Shown here piece by piece: positions 31,825 to 40,366 of a stretch of DNA of 40,366 nucleotides. The notes below the pieces were generated by a model. The model was given only the letters and a program-made list of their open reading frames with translations, did not search any database and had not been told where the DNA came from. The DNA comes from Alphaproteobacteria bacterium (GTDB taxonomy: Bacteria; Pseudomonadota; Alphaproteobacteria; CACIAM-22H2), in contig WGNX01000015.1 of assembly GCA_016124335.1 (NCBI GenBank), forward strand, positions 1 through 40,366, in the 5' to 3' direction. How positions within the stretch are numbered: the stretch's first letter is position 1; every line of letters begins with the position of its first letter. Position numbers and translations under genes: made by a program.

Positions 31825-32070
31825 ATGGAAACCGCACCCGCACCGACCGACCGGATCCCCGCCCGACATGCCGACGGACGGCGCAAGGCCGCCATCCTGA
31901 TGCTGGCGCTGGGCGAGGAAGCGGCGGCCAGGATCTGCGCCGAACTCGACGACCGCGACATCACCAACCTTGCGATCGGCTTTGCCGATCTCGGCCGGCT
32001 TGATGCCAAGGAAGTCGAGCAGTTGATCGAGGAATTCGCAACCCACGTTTCGCTTTCGCTCGCCGCCTGA
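31825..32070 (+). CDS. FliG N-terminal-domain-only protein (truncated fliG locus)
   Basis: An 81-residue protein in the normal fliG position between fliF and fliH. Residues 18-72 match the start of FliG: GRRKAAILMLALGEEAAARI, then ELDDRDITNLAIGFADLG and EVEQLIEEFATHV. Full FliG is about 335 residues; the middle and C-terminal torque domain are absent. The frame ends cleanly with TGA 22 bases before fliH, and no further FliG sequence occurs in any frame of that gap. ATG at 31825 has AAGGGAG upstream, so it is apparently expressed. It could be a relic, or a FliF-binding adaptor working with a full FliG encoded elsewhere. Confidence 0.75.
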   Translation: METAPAPTDRIPARHADGRRKAAILMLALGEEAAARICAELDDRDITNLAIGFADLGRLDAKEVEQLIEEFATHVSLSLAA

Positions 32071-32092
32071 AGCGCCGGAGACACAGACCCAC

Positions 32093-32761
32093 ATGCCAGC
32101 CATCAGCAAGTTCCTCTTCCAGGAAGAGTTCGCCGAGCCCGGCGTGGGCCCGGACGGCAACCCGATGCCCGTGATCATGCGTCGCAAGCCGAAGAACTAT
32201 TCGGAAGTCGAACTGGAGATGGCCAAGCAGAACGCGCACGCCGAAGGCCGCGCCGAGGGCTTCGACGCCGGCCGCGCCGAAGCGCTGGCCGACGCCCAGC
32301 ACCTTGCCGCACAGGCGCTTGCGAAGATCGAGGACGGCCTGCCCCGCGCGCTGGCCGATGCCGACCGCGCGCGCGCCGAGGCTTCGGCCGGTGCGGTCCA
32401 GGCGATGGGGGCAATCGCGCGCAAGCTGCTGCCCGCGATGGCCGCCCGCCAGGGCGTGGACGAGATCGAAGCGCTGATGCGCGATTGCCTCGAGCGCCTG
32501 GCCGAACAGCCGCGCTTCGTGGCCAAGATCAATCCCGCGATCGCCGACATCGTGCGCGCCAAGTTCGACGCAATGGGCGAATCGCTCGGCATTGCCGGGC
32601 GCATCGTCGTCGTGCCCGACGCCGGCATGCCGGAAACCGACGCACGCATCGAATGGCTGAACGGCGGCGTGGAACGCAACGTCGCCGACATCTGGAAAGA
32701 AATCGAAGACGCGATCGAACGCTACCTGGCCATGCAGCCGGGCAGCGGTCCCAACAACTGA
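32093..32761 (+). CDS. fliH: Flagellar export ATPase regulator FliH
   Basis: A 222-residue FliH. It begins MPAISKFLFQEEF, has the KPKNYSEVELEMAKQNAHAEG segment and Gly-rich helical repeats (EGRAEGFDAGRAEA) typical of FliH, then a C-terminal domain with RFVAKINPAIADIV and ARIEWLNGGVERN. It regulates FliI ATPase and docks export cargo at the switch. The order fliF-fliG-fliH-fliN is the usual alphaproteobacterial one. ATG at 32093 follows GGAG. FliI is not in the window. Confidence 0.88.
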   Translation: MPAISKFLFQEEFAEPGVGPDGNPMPVIMRRKPKNYSEVELEMAKQNAHAEGRAEGFDAGRAEALADAQHLAAQALAKIEDGLPRALADADRARAEASAGAVQAMGAIARKLLPAMAARQGVDEIEALMRDCLERLAEQPRFVAKINPAIADIVRAKFDAMGESLGIAGRIVVVPDAGMPETDARIEWLNGGVERNVADIWKEIEDAIERYLAMQPGSGPNN

Positions 32762-32781
32762 TATCCGGAAGGAGTATTGAA

Positions 32782-33168
32782 ATGGCCGACGAAAAAGTGA
32801 GCTTCGACGATCTCGACATGGCCAAGGCCATGGCGGGCGATCCGGGAATGGGCGGCGGTGCCGCCGGCGGTGGCGGTGGCGGTGGCGGCGGTGGCGGCGG
32901 CGATGGCCGCCAGGCGCGCACGGCCAAGGAGCTCGAGGCCGTCTACGACATTCCCGTCACCGTCTCGGCGGTGCTGGGCAAGGCGACCATGCAGGTCAAC
33001 CAGCTTCTGAAGCTCGGCCGCGGCGCCGTCGTCGAACTCGACCGCAAGGTCGGCGAGGCGATCGACATCTACGTCAACAACCGCCTCGTCGCGCGCGGCG
33101 AAGTCGTGGTCGTCGACGAACGTCTCGGCGTGACGATGACGGAAATCGTCAAGGTCGACCGTAGCTGA
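32782..33168 (+). CDS. fliN: Flagellar motor switch protein FliN
   Basis: A 128-residue C-ring protein with a SpoA domain at residues 50-125: [66 protein letters not shown]. The N-terminal third includes a run of about twelve glycines (residues 25-40) as a flexible linker. ATG at 32782 is selected over upstream in-frame starts because a perfect GGAAGGAG precedes it and it clears the fliH stop. FliN forms the lower C-ring and helps control rotation direction. Confidence 0.95.
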   Translation: MADEKVSFDDLDMAKAMAGDPGMGGGAAGGGGGGGGGGGGDGRQARTAKELEAVYDIPVTVSAVLGKATMQVNQLLKLGRGAVVELDRKVGEAIDIYVNNRLVARGEVVVVDERLGVTMTEIVKVDRS

Positions 33169-33196
33169 TCCGCCCGACACGCCGGAGTCACGAAGA

Positions 33197-34570
33197 ATGC
33201 GTCTGCTCATCATCGGTTCGCTCAGCGGCCAGGTCTCGACGGCCGCCAAGATCGCCATCTCGCGCGGCGCGCGCGTAAGCCAGGTCGACGATGTCGCCCG
33301 CGGGCTCGACGCGCTGCGCGCGGGCAAGGGCGCGGATCTGGTGATGATCGACGTGGGCCTCGATATCGGCGGGCTGGTCGATGCGCTCCGGGCCGAGCGC
33401 ATCCACATTCCCGTGGTTGCCTGCGGCATCGGGACGGATTCCGCGGCTGCCGTGCGCGCGATCAAGGCCGGCGCGAAGGAGTACATCCCGCTGCCGCCCG
33501 AGCCGGAACTGATTGCCGCCGTCCTTGCGGCCGTCACCGAGGAAAGTGCGGCCATCGTCTTCAAGGATCCGGCGATGGCCGACACGCTGCGCCTGGCCGA
33601 GCGCGTGGCGGCATCCGACGCCTCGATCCTGATTACGGGCGAGTCCGGCACCGGCAAGGAGCTGATGGCCCGCTACATCCACGCCAAAAGCAAGCGGTCG
33701 GGCGCGCCGATCATCTGCGTCAACTGCGCGGCGATCCCCGACAATCTGCTCGAGAGCGAACTTTTCGGTCACGAAAAGGGTGCCTTCACCGGTGCCGTCG
33801 CCCGCCGCATCGGCAAGTTCGAAGAGGCCAACGGCGGCACGCTGTTCCTCGACGAACTCGGCGAAATGGATATGCGCCTGCAGGCAAAGCTCCTGCGCGC
33901 GATCCAGGAGCGCGTCATCGACCGCGTGGGCGGCACGACGCCGATCAAGGTCGACATCCGCATCCTCGCCTCGACCAACCGCGAACTCGAAGGCGAAGTG
34001 CGCGCCGGCCGCTTCCGCGAGGATCTCTATTTCCGCCTGAACGTCGTCACCGTGCGCCTGCCGCCGCTGCGCGCCCGCCCGCTCGACATCGACGTCCTGG
34101 CCGAGCATTTCATGCGCAAATACGCCGAAGCCAACGGCACGGATGCGCGCGCCTTCACCCCCGAAGCGATGGCCATGCTGCGCGCCCACACATGGCGCGG
34201 CAACGTGCGCGAGCTCGAGAACACCGTCCACCGCGCCGTGCTGCTCGCCAAGGGCCCGATCGTCGGCCCCGAGGCGATCGTCCTTCAGGGCGCGACGCGT
34301 CCGGAAGACAAGGCGACGGCTTCCGCCGCCCCGGGTTCCGTTTCGGCGGGCACCGCGCAGGCGCGCGGCGGGCTCGTCGGTCGTACGGTCGACGACGTGG
34401 AACGCGAACTCATCCTCGACACGCTCACCCATTGCCTTGGCAACCGCACGCATGCGGCCAACATCCTCGGCATTTCGATCCGCACGCTGCGCAACAAGCT
34501 GAAGCTCTACAACGACCAGGGCTTCGCCGCGCCGCCGCCGCCCGGCGGCGAGCCGCGCGCGGCGCTCTGA
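33197..34570 (+). CDS. flbD: FlbD, sigma-54-dependent flagellar activator
   Basis: A 457-residue enhancer-binding protein. Residues 1-120 form a receiver-like domain with an Asp near D52 (VMIDVGLD) but without the typical N-terminal acidic pair or C-terminal lysine, so it is a degenerate receiver, as known for FlbD. The AAA+ domain has the Walker A motif GESGTGKE (148-155) and the sigma-54 contact motif GAFTGA (195-200). A Fis-type helix-turn-helix is at the C-terminus ([20 protein letters not shown]). FlbD activates class III hook and filament genes from sigma-54 promoters; two such elements are in this window. Confidence 0.95.
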   Translation: MRLLIIGSLSGQVSTAAKIAISRGARVSQVDDVARGLDALRAGKGADLVMIDVGLDIGGLVDALRAERIHIPVVACGIGTDSAAAVRAIKAGAKEYIPLPPEPELIAAVLAAVTEESAAIVFKDPAMADTLRLAERVAASDASILITGESGTGKELMARYIHAKSKRSGAPIICVNCAAIPDNLLESELFGHEKGAFTGAVARRIGKFEEANGGTLFLDELGEMDMRLQAKLLRAIQERVIDRVGGTTPIKVDIRILASTNRELEGEVRAGRFREDLYFRLNVVTVRLPPLRARPLDIDVLAEHFMRKYAEANGTDARAFTPEAMAMLRAHTWRGNVRELENTVHRAVLLAKGPIVGPEAIVLQGATRPEDKATASAAPGSVSAGTAQARGGLVGRTVDDVERELILDTLTHCLGNRTHAANILGISIRTLRNKLKLYNDQGFAAPPPPGGEPRAAL

Positions 34571-34599
34571 GCGGCGATTCCCGCGAGGCTTAGACAGAG

Positions 34600-36708
34600 A
34601 TGGCCGAACCAGCCGCAGGCCAGGAAGCAGCCGGATTCGACGCGATGGATCGCCTGCGCGCGATCGGCCGTCAGGGCGAAGTGCTGCTGGCGCTCGGCGT
34701 CTTCGGCATCCTGCTTGTCCTGCTCGTGCCGCTGCCGCCATGGATGGTCGACATCCTGCTGGCGCTGTCGATCACGATCTCGGTCCTGATCCTTCTGGTG
34801 TCGCTGTTCATCCAGAAGCCGCTCGATTTCAGCTCCTTCCCGACGATCCTGCTCATCGCGACGCTGATGCGGCTGTCGCTGAACCTCGCGACGACGCGGC
34901 TCATCCTTTCGCACGGCCACGAGGGCATCCACGCGGCCGGCGAGGTCGTGCGCGCCTTCGGCGGCCTGCTGATGGGCGGGAACTTCGTCATCGGCGTGAT
35001 CGTCTTCGCGATCCTCGTGATCGTGAATTTCGTCGTCATCACGAAGGGCTCGGGGCGCATCGCCGAAGTGTCGGCGCGCTTCAACCTCGACGCGATGCCC
35101 GGCAAGCAGATGGCGATCGACGCGGACCTTTCGGCCGGCCTCATCGACGAAGCGACCGCGCGCAAGCGCCGCATGGATCTGGAAGACGAAAGCACGTTCT
35201 TCGGCTCGATGGACGGTGCGGCAAAATTCGTGCGCGGCGATGCGGTTGCGGGCCTGCTCATCACGTTCATCAACGTGATCGCCGGCATCATCATCGGCAC
35301 GACGAGCCACGGGCTTACGGTCGCGCAGGCCGCGGGCTATTACACGCTGCTGACGGTCGGCGACGGTCTCGTCAGCCAGGTGCCGGCACTCATCACCTCG
35401 GTCGCCGCCGGCCTGCTCGTCACCAAGGCCGGCATCCGCGGGTCGGCCGACAAGGCGCTGTTCGGCCAGCTCGGCGGCTATCCCAAGGCGCTGGTGCTCT
35501 GCTCGATGCTGACGGCGGCGCTGGCCGTCGTCCCGGGCCTGCCCTTCTTCCCCTTCGCCGTCCTGTCGGTGACGTGCGGCTATGCGGCCTACGAGATGTT
35601 CCGCCAGCAGGACCGGCTGGTTGCCGCCGCCGCCGCCCAGAAGGCGCTCGAAGAGGCGCCGCCGCCGCCGGCCGAGGAGCCGATCCAGGCCTCGCTGCAT
35701 ATCGACCTCATCCGCCTCGAGCTGGGCTACGGACTGCTGCCGCTCATCAATGCCGACAAGGGCCAGCGCCTGACCGACCAGATCAAGGCGCTGCGCCGCC
35801 AGCTCGCCGGCGACATGGGCTTCGTCATGCCGTCCGTGCGCATCCAGGACAACATGCAGCTGCCGTCGACGGAGTATGCGCTGCGGATCAAGGAGATCAT
35901 TGCCGGGCGCGGCGACCTGCGCCCCGGCCTGCTGCTGGTCATGGATCCGCGCGGCGAGGCGATCTCGATGCAGGGCGAACCGACGAAGGAGCCGACATTC
36001 GGCCTTCCCGCGATGTGGGTGGACGAGTCGATGCGCGAGGAGGCCCTGTTCAAGGGCATGACCGTCGTCGACCCGCAGACGGTCATCACCACGCATCTGA
36101 CCGAGATCATCAAGGACAACATGGCCGAGCTGCTCTCGTACACCGAGACGCAGAAGCTGCTCGACGAGCTTGGCAAGGACCACAAGAAGCTCGTGGACGA
36201 AATCGTGCCCACGCAGATCACCGTCGGCGGCCTCCAGCGCGTGCTGCAGAACCTGCTTGCCGAACGCATCTCGATCCGCGACCTGCCCGCCATCCTCGAA
36301 GGCGTATCGGAAGCGACATCGCAGACGCGCAACATCACGGCCATCACCGAGCACGTGCGCACGCGGCTTGCCCGCCAGATCTGCGAACAGAATTCGGTCG
36401 ACGGCGGCTTCATACCGCTGGTCACGCTGGGCCCGGAATGGGAGCAGTCCTTTGCCGAATCGATCGTCGGCCAGGGCGAAGACCGCCAGCTTTCGATGCA
36501 GCCCTCGCGCCTGCAGGAGTTCATCCAGCTGATCCGCAGCACGTTCGAGCGCCACGCCATGATGGGCGAGAACCCGGTGCTTCTGACAAGCCCGCTGGCC
36601 CGGCCGTTCGTGCGCTCGATCATCGAGCGCTTCCGCCCGTCGACGGCGGTCATGTCGCAAAACGAGATCCATCCGAAGGCCCGCATCAAGACCGTGGGGA
36701 CGATCTAA
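34600..36708 (+). CDS. flhA: Flagellar export-gate protein FlhA
   Basis: A 702-residue type III export protein. About eight transmembrane helices fill residues 25-330, and the FHIPEP signature is visible as RFNLDAMPGKQMAIDADLSAGLI. The cytoplasmic domain carries GYGLLPLINADKG and EHVRTRLARQICEQN. It forms the nonameric ring that receives chaperone-cargo complexes. ATG at 34600 lies 29 bases after flbD. The length is typical. Its export partners FlhB, FliP, FliQ and FliR are not in the window. Confidence 0.97.
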   Translation: MAEPAAGQEAAGFDAMDRLRAIGRQGEVLLALGVFGILLVLLVPLPPWMVDILLALSITISVLILLVSLFIQKPLDFSSFPTILLIATLMRLSLNLATTRLILSHGHEGIHAAGEVVRAFGGLLMGGNFVIGVIVFAILVIVNFVVITKGSGRIAEVSARFNLDAMPGKQMAIDADLSAGLIDEATARKRRMDLEDESTFFGSMDGAAKFVRGDAVAGLLITFINVIAGIIIGTTSHGLTVAQAAGYYTLLTVGDGLVSQVPALITSVAAGLLVTKAGIRGSADKALFGQLGGYPKALVLCSMLTAALAVVPGLPFFPFAVLSVTCGYAAYEMFRQQDRLVAAAAAQKALEEAPPPPAEEPIQASLHIDLIRLELGYGLLPLINADKGQRLTDQIKALRRQLAGDMGFVMPSVRIQDNMQLPSTEYALRIKEIIAGRGDLRPGLLLVMDPRGEAISMQGEPTKEPTFGLPAMWVDESMREEALFKGMTVVDPQTVITTHLTEIIKDNMAELLSYTETQKLLDELGKDHKKLVDEIVPTQITVGGLQRVLQNLLAERISIRDLPAILEGVSEATSQTRNITAITEHVRTRLARQICEQNSVDGGFIPLVTLGPEWEQSFAESIVGQGEDRQLSMQPSRLQEFIQLIRSTFERHAMMGENPVLLTSPLARPFVRSIIERFRPSTAVMSQNEIHPKARIKTVGTI

Positions 36709-36711
36709 GCC

Positions 36712-37767
36712 ATGCGAATGAAGGCCTATACTGCCGCCACCGCAGAAGAAGCGCTCCGCCAGATCCAGCGCGAGCTGGGCGACGACGCGCTCGTCGTCGC
36801 CACCGAGACCGACGGCTCGGGTGTGCGCGTCGTCGTCGCCATCGAAAGCGGACCGGAACTTCCCGAAAGCGTGCTGGGCCCGCAACTCGAACTCGTCTCG
36901 GACGAGGAAGAAGACGATGGCCCGTTCTCGCGGCCGGCACAGGGCCCGCGGTTCGGGCGCGGCGCGCCGCCGCCGGAAAGCGACGCATTGGCAAGGGTAC
37001 TCGCGTTCCATTCCCTGCCCCCGATGCTGGCGGCACGTCTGGAAGAGGGCGGCCGCCTCGGCCGCCGTGCGCCAAGCGACAGCGTGGGCGTGACGCTCGC
37101 CCGGCGCCTTGCCGGCAGTTTCCGTTTCGCGCCCATCGCCGCGCGCAGTGCGCAAACACCCATCCTCATGGTCGGTCCGCACGCCTCTGGAAAGACGCTG
37201 GCGCTCGCAAAGCTGGCCGCGCAGGCCGCCCTCGAGGGGACGGCCGTGCGCATCGTTTCGACCGATCGCAGTTCGGCCGGCGGCGTGCCGGCGCTGTCGG
37301 CCTTCGCGCAGATTCTTGGCGTTCCCTTCGACGTCGCCGAGCGGCCGGAGGACGTGCAGCGCTTCGCGCTCGGTAAACTGCGCGGCACGCTGCTGCTGAT
37401 CGACACGGCATCGGCCGACCCCAACGACGAGGCGCAGATCGCCGCACTCGCCCGGCTTTGCGTCGCCGTGGGCGGCGAGCCCGTGCTGACCTTGCCCGCG
37501 GGCCTCGACGTTGCGGAAAGCGCCGAGATCGCGGAAGCCTTCTCGCGCGTCGGCTGCACGCGCATCGTGCCCACGCGCATCGACGTGGCGCGCCGCATGG
37601 GCGGGCTTCTCGCCGCCGCAGCCGCCGGCACCTACGCCTTTGCCGAGGCCTCCGCCTCGGCCAGTCCTGCAGATCCGCTCGAGGCGCTGGACGCCGAGCG
37701 CTTCGCCCGCATTCTCGTTGCCGCGTCGGGTTCGCGCGCGGCACGCAACACGGAGGCCGTATCGTGA
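36712..37767 (+). CDS. flhF: FlhF, SRP-type GTPase for flagellar placement (degenerate G motifs)
   Basis: A 351-residue FlhF. The N-terminus MRMKAYTAATAEEALRQIQRELG is characteristic. The SRP-type GTPase follows: P-loop GPHASGKT (155-162), then IDTASADP where DTAGR is expected (231-235), and a TRID near 295 in place of TKLD. The DTYRIGA motif appears as STDRSSAGG. FlhF places the flagellum and helps assemble the MS ring. The loss of the G3 glycine suggests slow or absent GTP hydrolysis. ATG at 36712 comes three bases after the flhA stop; its end overlaps flhG. Confidence 0.85.
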   Translation: MRMKAYTAATAEEALRQIQRELGDDALVVATETDGSGVRVVVAIESGPELPESVLGPQLELVSDEEEDDGPFSRPAQGPRFGRGAPPPESDALARVLAFHSLPPMLAARLEEGGRLGRRAPSDSVGVTLARRLAGSFRFAPIAARSAQTPILMVGPHASGKTLALAKLAAQAALEGTAVRIVSTDRSSAGGVPALSAFAQILGVPFDVAERPEDVQRFALGKLRGTLLLIDTASADPNDEAQIAALARLCVAVGGEPVLTLPAGLDVAESAEIAEAFSRVGCTRIVPTRIDVARRMGGLLAAAAAGTYAFAEASASASPADPLEALDAERFARILVAASGSRAARNTEAVS

Positions 37768-38591
37768 GCACGATCCACACCCTGCCCTATGCCGAGGCGC
37801 ACACGCGCGCGGTCGTGGAAACCGGCCAGGACATGCGGCCGGCAAGTTCGCTCGGCCTCATCGCCGTCGCCTCCGGCAAGGGCGGCGTGGGCAAGACGTG
37901 GTTCTCGATCACGCTTGCGACGGCACTTGCCCGTCGCGGCCTGAAGACGCTGCTGTTCGATGGCGATCTCGGCCTTGCCAATGTCGACATCCAGCTCGGA
38001 CTCTTTCCCAAGCGCGATCTCGGCCATTATTTCGCGGGCGCACACGCGCTGCCGGAATGCGTGACCGAATATCCCGCCGGCGGCTTCGACATCCTTGCCG
38101 GGCGATCGGGCTCGGGCAATCTCGCCAGCCTCGCCCAGCCGCGTTTCGCCCAGCTCATCCGCGATCTTTACGAACTTTCGGCCGATTACGAGGCGACGAT
38201 CGTCGATCTGGGGGCCGGCATCGAGGCGCATACGCGCGGGCTGGCGGCTTTGGCGCGCACCTGCATCGTCGTGACGAACGACGAACCGACGGCGCTTACC
38301 GACGCTTACGCCTTCATCAAGGTCCTTACCACGCATCGCCAGCGCAACGACCTGCGCATCGTCATCAACAGCGCCGGCAATCCCACGCAGGGCCAGCGCA
38401 TCCACGAGACGCTGACGAAAGCCTGCCGCGAGTTCCTGCGCTTCGAGCCGCCGCTGCTGGGTGTCGTCCGGCGCGACGGGCGCGTGCGCGATTCGATCCA
38501 CGCGCAGACGCCGCTTCTTGTCCGCCATCCCGGCGCGCACGCGGCCGTCGACGTCGAGGCGATCGCCGCACGCCTCGCCGGAAGGGCGTGA
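37764..38591 (+). CDS. flhG: FlhG/FleN, MinD-like regulator of flagellar number
   Basis: A 275-residue ParA/MinD ATPase. The deviant Walker A is GKGGVGKT (38-45), followed by LLFDGDLGLANVDIQLGL and the DLGAGIEAHT switch. This matches FlhG, which limits flagellar number by antagonising FlhF. The start is GTG 37764, overlapping the flhF TGA (GTGA); the open frame reaches far upstream, but that part is a shadow of flhF. I do not see the N-terminal DQAxxLR FlhF-activating motif. Its stop overlaps the next gene's GTG by four bases, indicating coupling. Confidence 0.9.
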   Translation: MSTIHTLPYAEAHTRAVVETGQDMRPASSLGLIAVASGKGGVGKTWFSITLATALARRGLKTLLFDGDLGLANVDIQLGLFPKRDLGHYFAGAHALPECVTEYPAGGFDILAGRSGSGNLASLAQPRFAQLIRDLYELSADYEATIVDLGAGIEAHTRGLAALARTCIVVTNDEPTALTDAYAFIKVLTTHRQRNDLRIVINSAGNPTQGQRIHETLTKACREFLRFEPPLLGVVRRDGRVRDSIHAQTPLLVRHPGAHAAVDVEAIAARLAGRA

Positions 38592-40231
38592 CCGGTTCGA
38601 TCACGCCGCCGGGCGGCGGTGCGGCAAACCTGCCGCCCGCGCAGGCCTTTGCGCAGATCGTTGCGCAGGTCACCCAGCTTCCCGCCCAGATCCGCAATCA
38701 GGTTTTCGCCGCTGTCCAGACGATGACGTTGGCAAGCGTGCTCTCGCAGGGCACGCAGGCCGCACCCGTCCCGGGCGGCGCGCAGACTCAAAACCAGCCC
38801 CAGACCCAGCTTCCGCCCAATCAGGTCCAGGGCCAGGTGATCGGCCGGGACACTTCGGGCGCAACGCTGGTGAAGACGGACGCCGGGACGATCGGCGTCA
38901 AGCTGCCGCAGCCCTTGCCGCAGGGCGCCAGCGTCACCCTCCAGATCGGCGGTACCGCGCAGGCGCCGCAGGCCACCATCTTGCAGGTCCAGCCGCAGGC
39001 GCCTGCCACGCCACCGGCGGCGGCCGCGCCGACGCCCGCACCTGCGGCCGCCGCGACCAATATCGCGGCGAATGCGCAGTCCCCGCAGCCCTCCGTCCAG
39101 ACGACGGCAACCGTCGTCAGTCCACCGCCCGCCCAGCCGGCAGGTCCGCAGGCGGCAGCGGCACTGCAGGCTCCAGCCGCGCAGCAGACCGCCGCGACAC
39201 GGCAGGCCCAGACCCCGCCGCAGACGGCGACCGCCCCGCAGGCCCAGCCGCTGCCGGGTGCGGCGGTCCAGCAGACGTTGCAGACCGGCGCAAGCGTACA
39301 GGTCCGCGTCGTGCCCGATGTTCCCACGGCGACCGCACAGCAGACTGCGAACGCCGCTGCCCCGCCGGCCACGCCGACGCGCTCGCAGTTCGTCGAGACA
39401 TTGACCGCGCGCGTCGTCGCACACACGCCGAACGGCCAAACGGTCGTCGATACGTCAGTCGGCCGCCTCGCGATGACATGGCCCGCCGGCGTACCGAAGC
39501 CGGCCGAGGGGGCGCGGCTTGCGCTGGAAGTCACGATGCCCGCACTTGCAAAGGCAACCGCCGACGTACCGCTGAAGACCGCGGCACCGCTCGCGCACGA
39601 ATGGCCGAACCTGAAGCAGGCACTGAAGGAACTGGCAGACGCCGATCCCGCACTCGCGCGGCGCGTCGTCGACGAGGGTTTGCCGCGGCCCGGGCCAAAG
39701 CTCGCCACGCAGGTCATGTCTTTTCTCGCCACGGACCGGACCGATGCGCGCAGCGTGCTGGGCGATGCGGTCGCCAATACGCTCGAGCGCGCCGGGCGCG
39801 GTGAACTGCTGCAACGTCTCGATTCGGATTTGCGCGATATGCAGCGCCTGTCGAACGCGCCGGGCGACTGGCGCGCCGTGTTCGTGCCGATCTGGGACGG
39901 TCAGGAAATGCGCCAGATGCGGCTCTTCTCTCGCCGCGAGGGCGAGAAGGGAAAGCGCGATCGCGAGAGCAGGCGCTTTGTCGTGGAACTGGATTTCAGC
40001 GAGCTTGGCGAAGTGCAGATCGACGGGCTGATGCGCAAGCCGATGCTCGAACTGATGCTGCGCACGCACCGCGAAATTCCGCCCGAAATGCGCGACGAGA
40101 TCGAGGTCGTTTTCCTCGACGGCTGCACGCTTTCGGGTCTTGCGGGGCGGATCTATTTCCAGGCGGTCGACAGGTTCCCCGTGGCGCCGCTCGAGGAAAT
40201 CCAGCGTCGCGACCGCGGGATGACGGCCTAG
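38588..40231 (+). CDS. FliK-like, Pro/Gln/Ala-rich flagellar protein
   Basis: A 547-residue protein. The first 300 residues are low-complexity Pro/Gln/Ala-rich sequence, a flexible tether. The C-terminal 200 residues are globular and resemble the FliK C-terminal domain in arrangement: WRAVFVPIWDGQEMRQMRLF, RRFVVELDFSELGEVQIDG and MRDEIEVVFLDG. It may be a second hook-length or substrate-switch factor. The start is GTG 38588, overlapping the flhG stop (GTGA). Its TAG stop coincides with the end of an insertion sequence, so the original C-terminus may have been different by a few residues. Confidence 0.7.
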   Translation: MTGSITPPGGGAANLPPAQAFAQIVAQVTQLPAQIRNQVFAAVQTMTLASVLSQGTQAAPVPGGAQTQNQPQTQLPPNQVQGQVIGRDTSGATLVKTDAGTIGVKLPQPLPQGASVTLQIGGTAQAPQATILQVQPQAPATPPAAAAPTPAPAAAATNIAANAQSPQPSVQTTATVVSPPPAQPAGPQAAAALQAPAAQQTAATRQAQTPPQTATAPQAQPLPGAAVQQTLQTGASVQVRVVPDVPTATAQQTANAAAPPATPTRSQFVETLTARVVAHTPNGQTVVDTSVGRLAMTWPAGVPKPAEGARLALEVTMPALAKATADVPLKTAAPLAHEWPNLKQALKELADADPALARRVVDEGLPRPGPKLATQVMSFLATDRTDARSVLGDAVANTLERAGRGELLQRLDSDLRDMQRLSNAPGDWRAVFVPIWDGQEMRQMRLFSRREGEKGKRDRESRRFVVELDFSELGEVQIDGLMRKPMLELMLRTHREIPPEMRDEIEVVFLDGCTLSGLAGRIYFQAVDRFPVAPLEEIQRRDRGMTA

Positions 40232-40366
40232 AGCGTGATTGTTTCAGGGTGAAGCGTAACCGGCGTTTCTGAAGTAGTTTGCGCATTCGTCTGGCGCGAA
40301 GTGCTGGAGGAGCGTTCCGATGCGCCGCCACGTGGCGTCGACGGAGCGTTCTGCCGCTTTGCGTAG
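40230..40366 (-). mobile_element. Right-edge part of an IS630-family insertion sequence
   Basis: The element end begins after the TA at 40229-40230 with GAGCGTGATTGTTTCA, matching the TA target preference of IS630-type elements. Only its transposase 3' end and one terminus are in the window. The other end and the target duplication are outside. The DNA has fewer G+C in third codon positions than the flagellar genes. Confidence 0.6.
40244..40366 (-). CDS. C-terminus of IS630-family transposase (cut by window edge)
   Basis: Forty codons reading leftward from the window edge to a TGA stop at 40244-40246. The peptide includes ERSVDATWRRIGTLLQHF and APDECANYFRNAGYASP. The ECANYFRNAGYA ending is the typical close of IS630-family transposases of alphaproteobacteria. 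The catalytic DDE residues are beyond the window, so integrity cannot be judged. Confidence 0.7.
   Translation of the reverse strand, partial: LRKAAERSVDATWRRIGTLLQHFAPDECANYFRNAGYASP

Noticed and set aside
34507..37845. A 1,112-codon open frame on the minus strand.
   Set aside because: Antisense to flhA and flhF, low-complexity Arg/His/Asp-rich, no recognisable domain.
1..40366. CRISPR arrays, tRNA or rRNA genes.
   Set aside because: No spaced direct repeats, cloverleaf-like segments or rRNA-like sequence were seen.

Overview
The window is GC-rich DNA from an alphaproteobacterium. FlaF, FlbT, FlbD, a DUF1217 protein and the CtrA inhibitor SciP occur together, a set known only from that class. 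The many TPR/GT41 glycosyltransferases and the gene order suggest Rhodospirillales, though the genus cannot be named from sequence alone. Most of the window is one flagellar island with its glycosylation genes.

Layout. At 1-165 is the start of a probable peptidoglycan-binding protein running off the left edge. A formyltransferase (257-976, minus) diverges from a tightly overlapping six-gene operon (1072-5086, plus): TylF-type methyltransferase, RmlC-type epimerase, NAD-dependent sugar epimerase/reductase, CmcI-type methyltransferase, an unknown protein and a hexapeptide-repeat acyltransferase. Three overlapping minus-strand genes (5070-11016) encode large TPR-GT41 proteins of the SPINDLY/O-GlcNAc-transferase fold. 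Divergent from them is one short flagellin gene (11257-12075), then flaF and a TPR-methyltransferase gene. A minus block follows (14076-17541): a small unknown gene, DUF1217, flbT and a fourth TPR-GT41. After a GNAT acetyltransferase come hook gene flgE, flgL and flgK (18334-23308, minus), a second flaF (23567-24013) and a fifth TPR-GT41 (24150-26312, plus). The right third is two plus-strand flagellar operons: fliK-flgD-unknown-sciP, and fliF-fliG fragment-fliH-fliN-flbD-flhA-flhF-flhG-fliK-like. The right edge enters an IS630-family insertion sequence whose end falls exactly in the stop codon of the last flagellar gene.

How it fits together. FliF/FliG/FliH/FliN/FlhA build the basal body, switch and export gate. 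FlhF/FlhG set flagellar position and number. FlbD activates sigma-54 promoters, and two exact TGGC-N7-TTGC elements lie before flgK and fliK. FlaF and FlbT tune flagellin production. The sugar operon plausibly makes a decorated sugar that the TPR-GT41 enzymes, like Caulobacter FlmG, attach to flagellin. The standout features are five GT41 paralogues and a TPR-methyltransferase around a single small flagellin, a fliG locus holding only an N-terminal domain, two different FlaF proteins, two FliK-like proteins, and a beta-repeat module shared by the variable regions of FlgK and FlgL.
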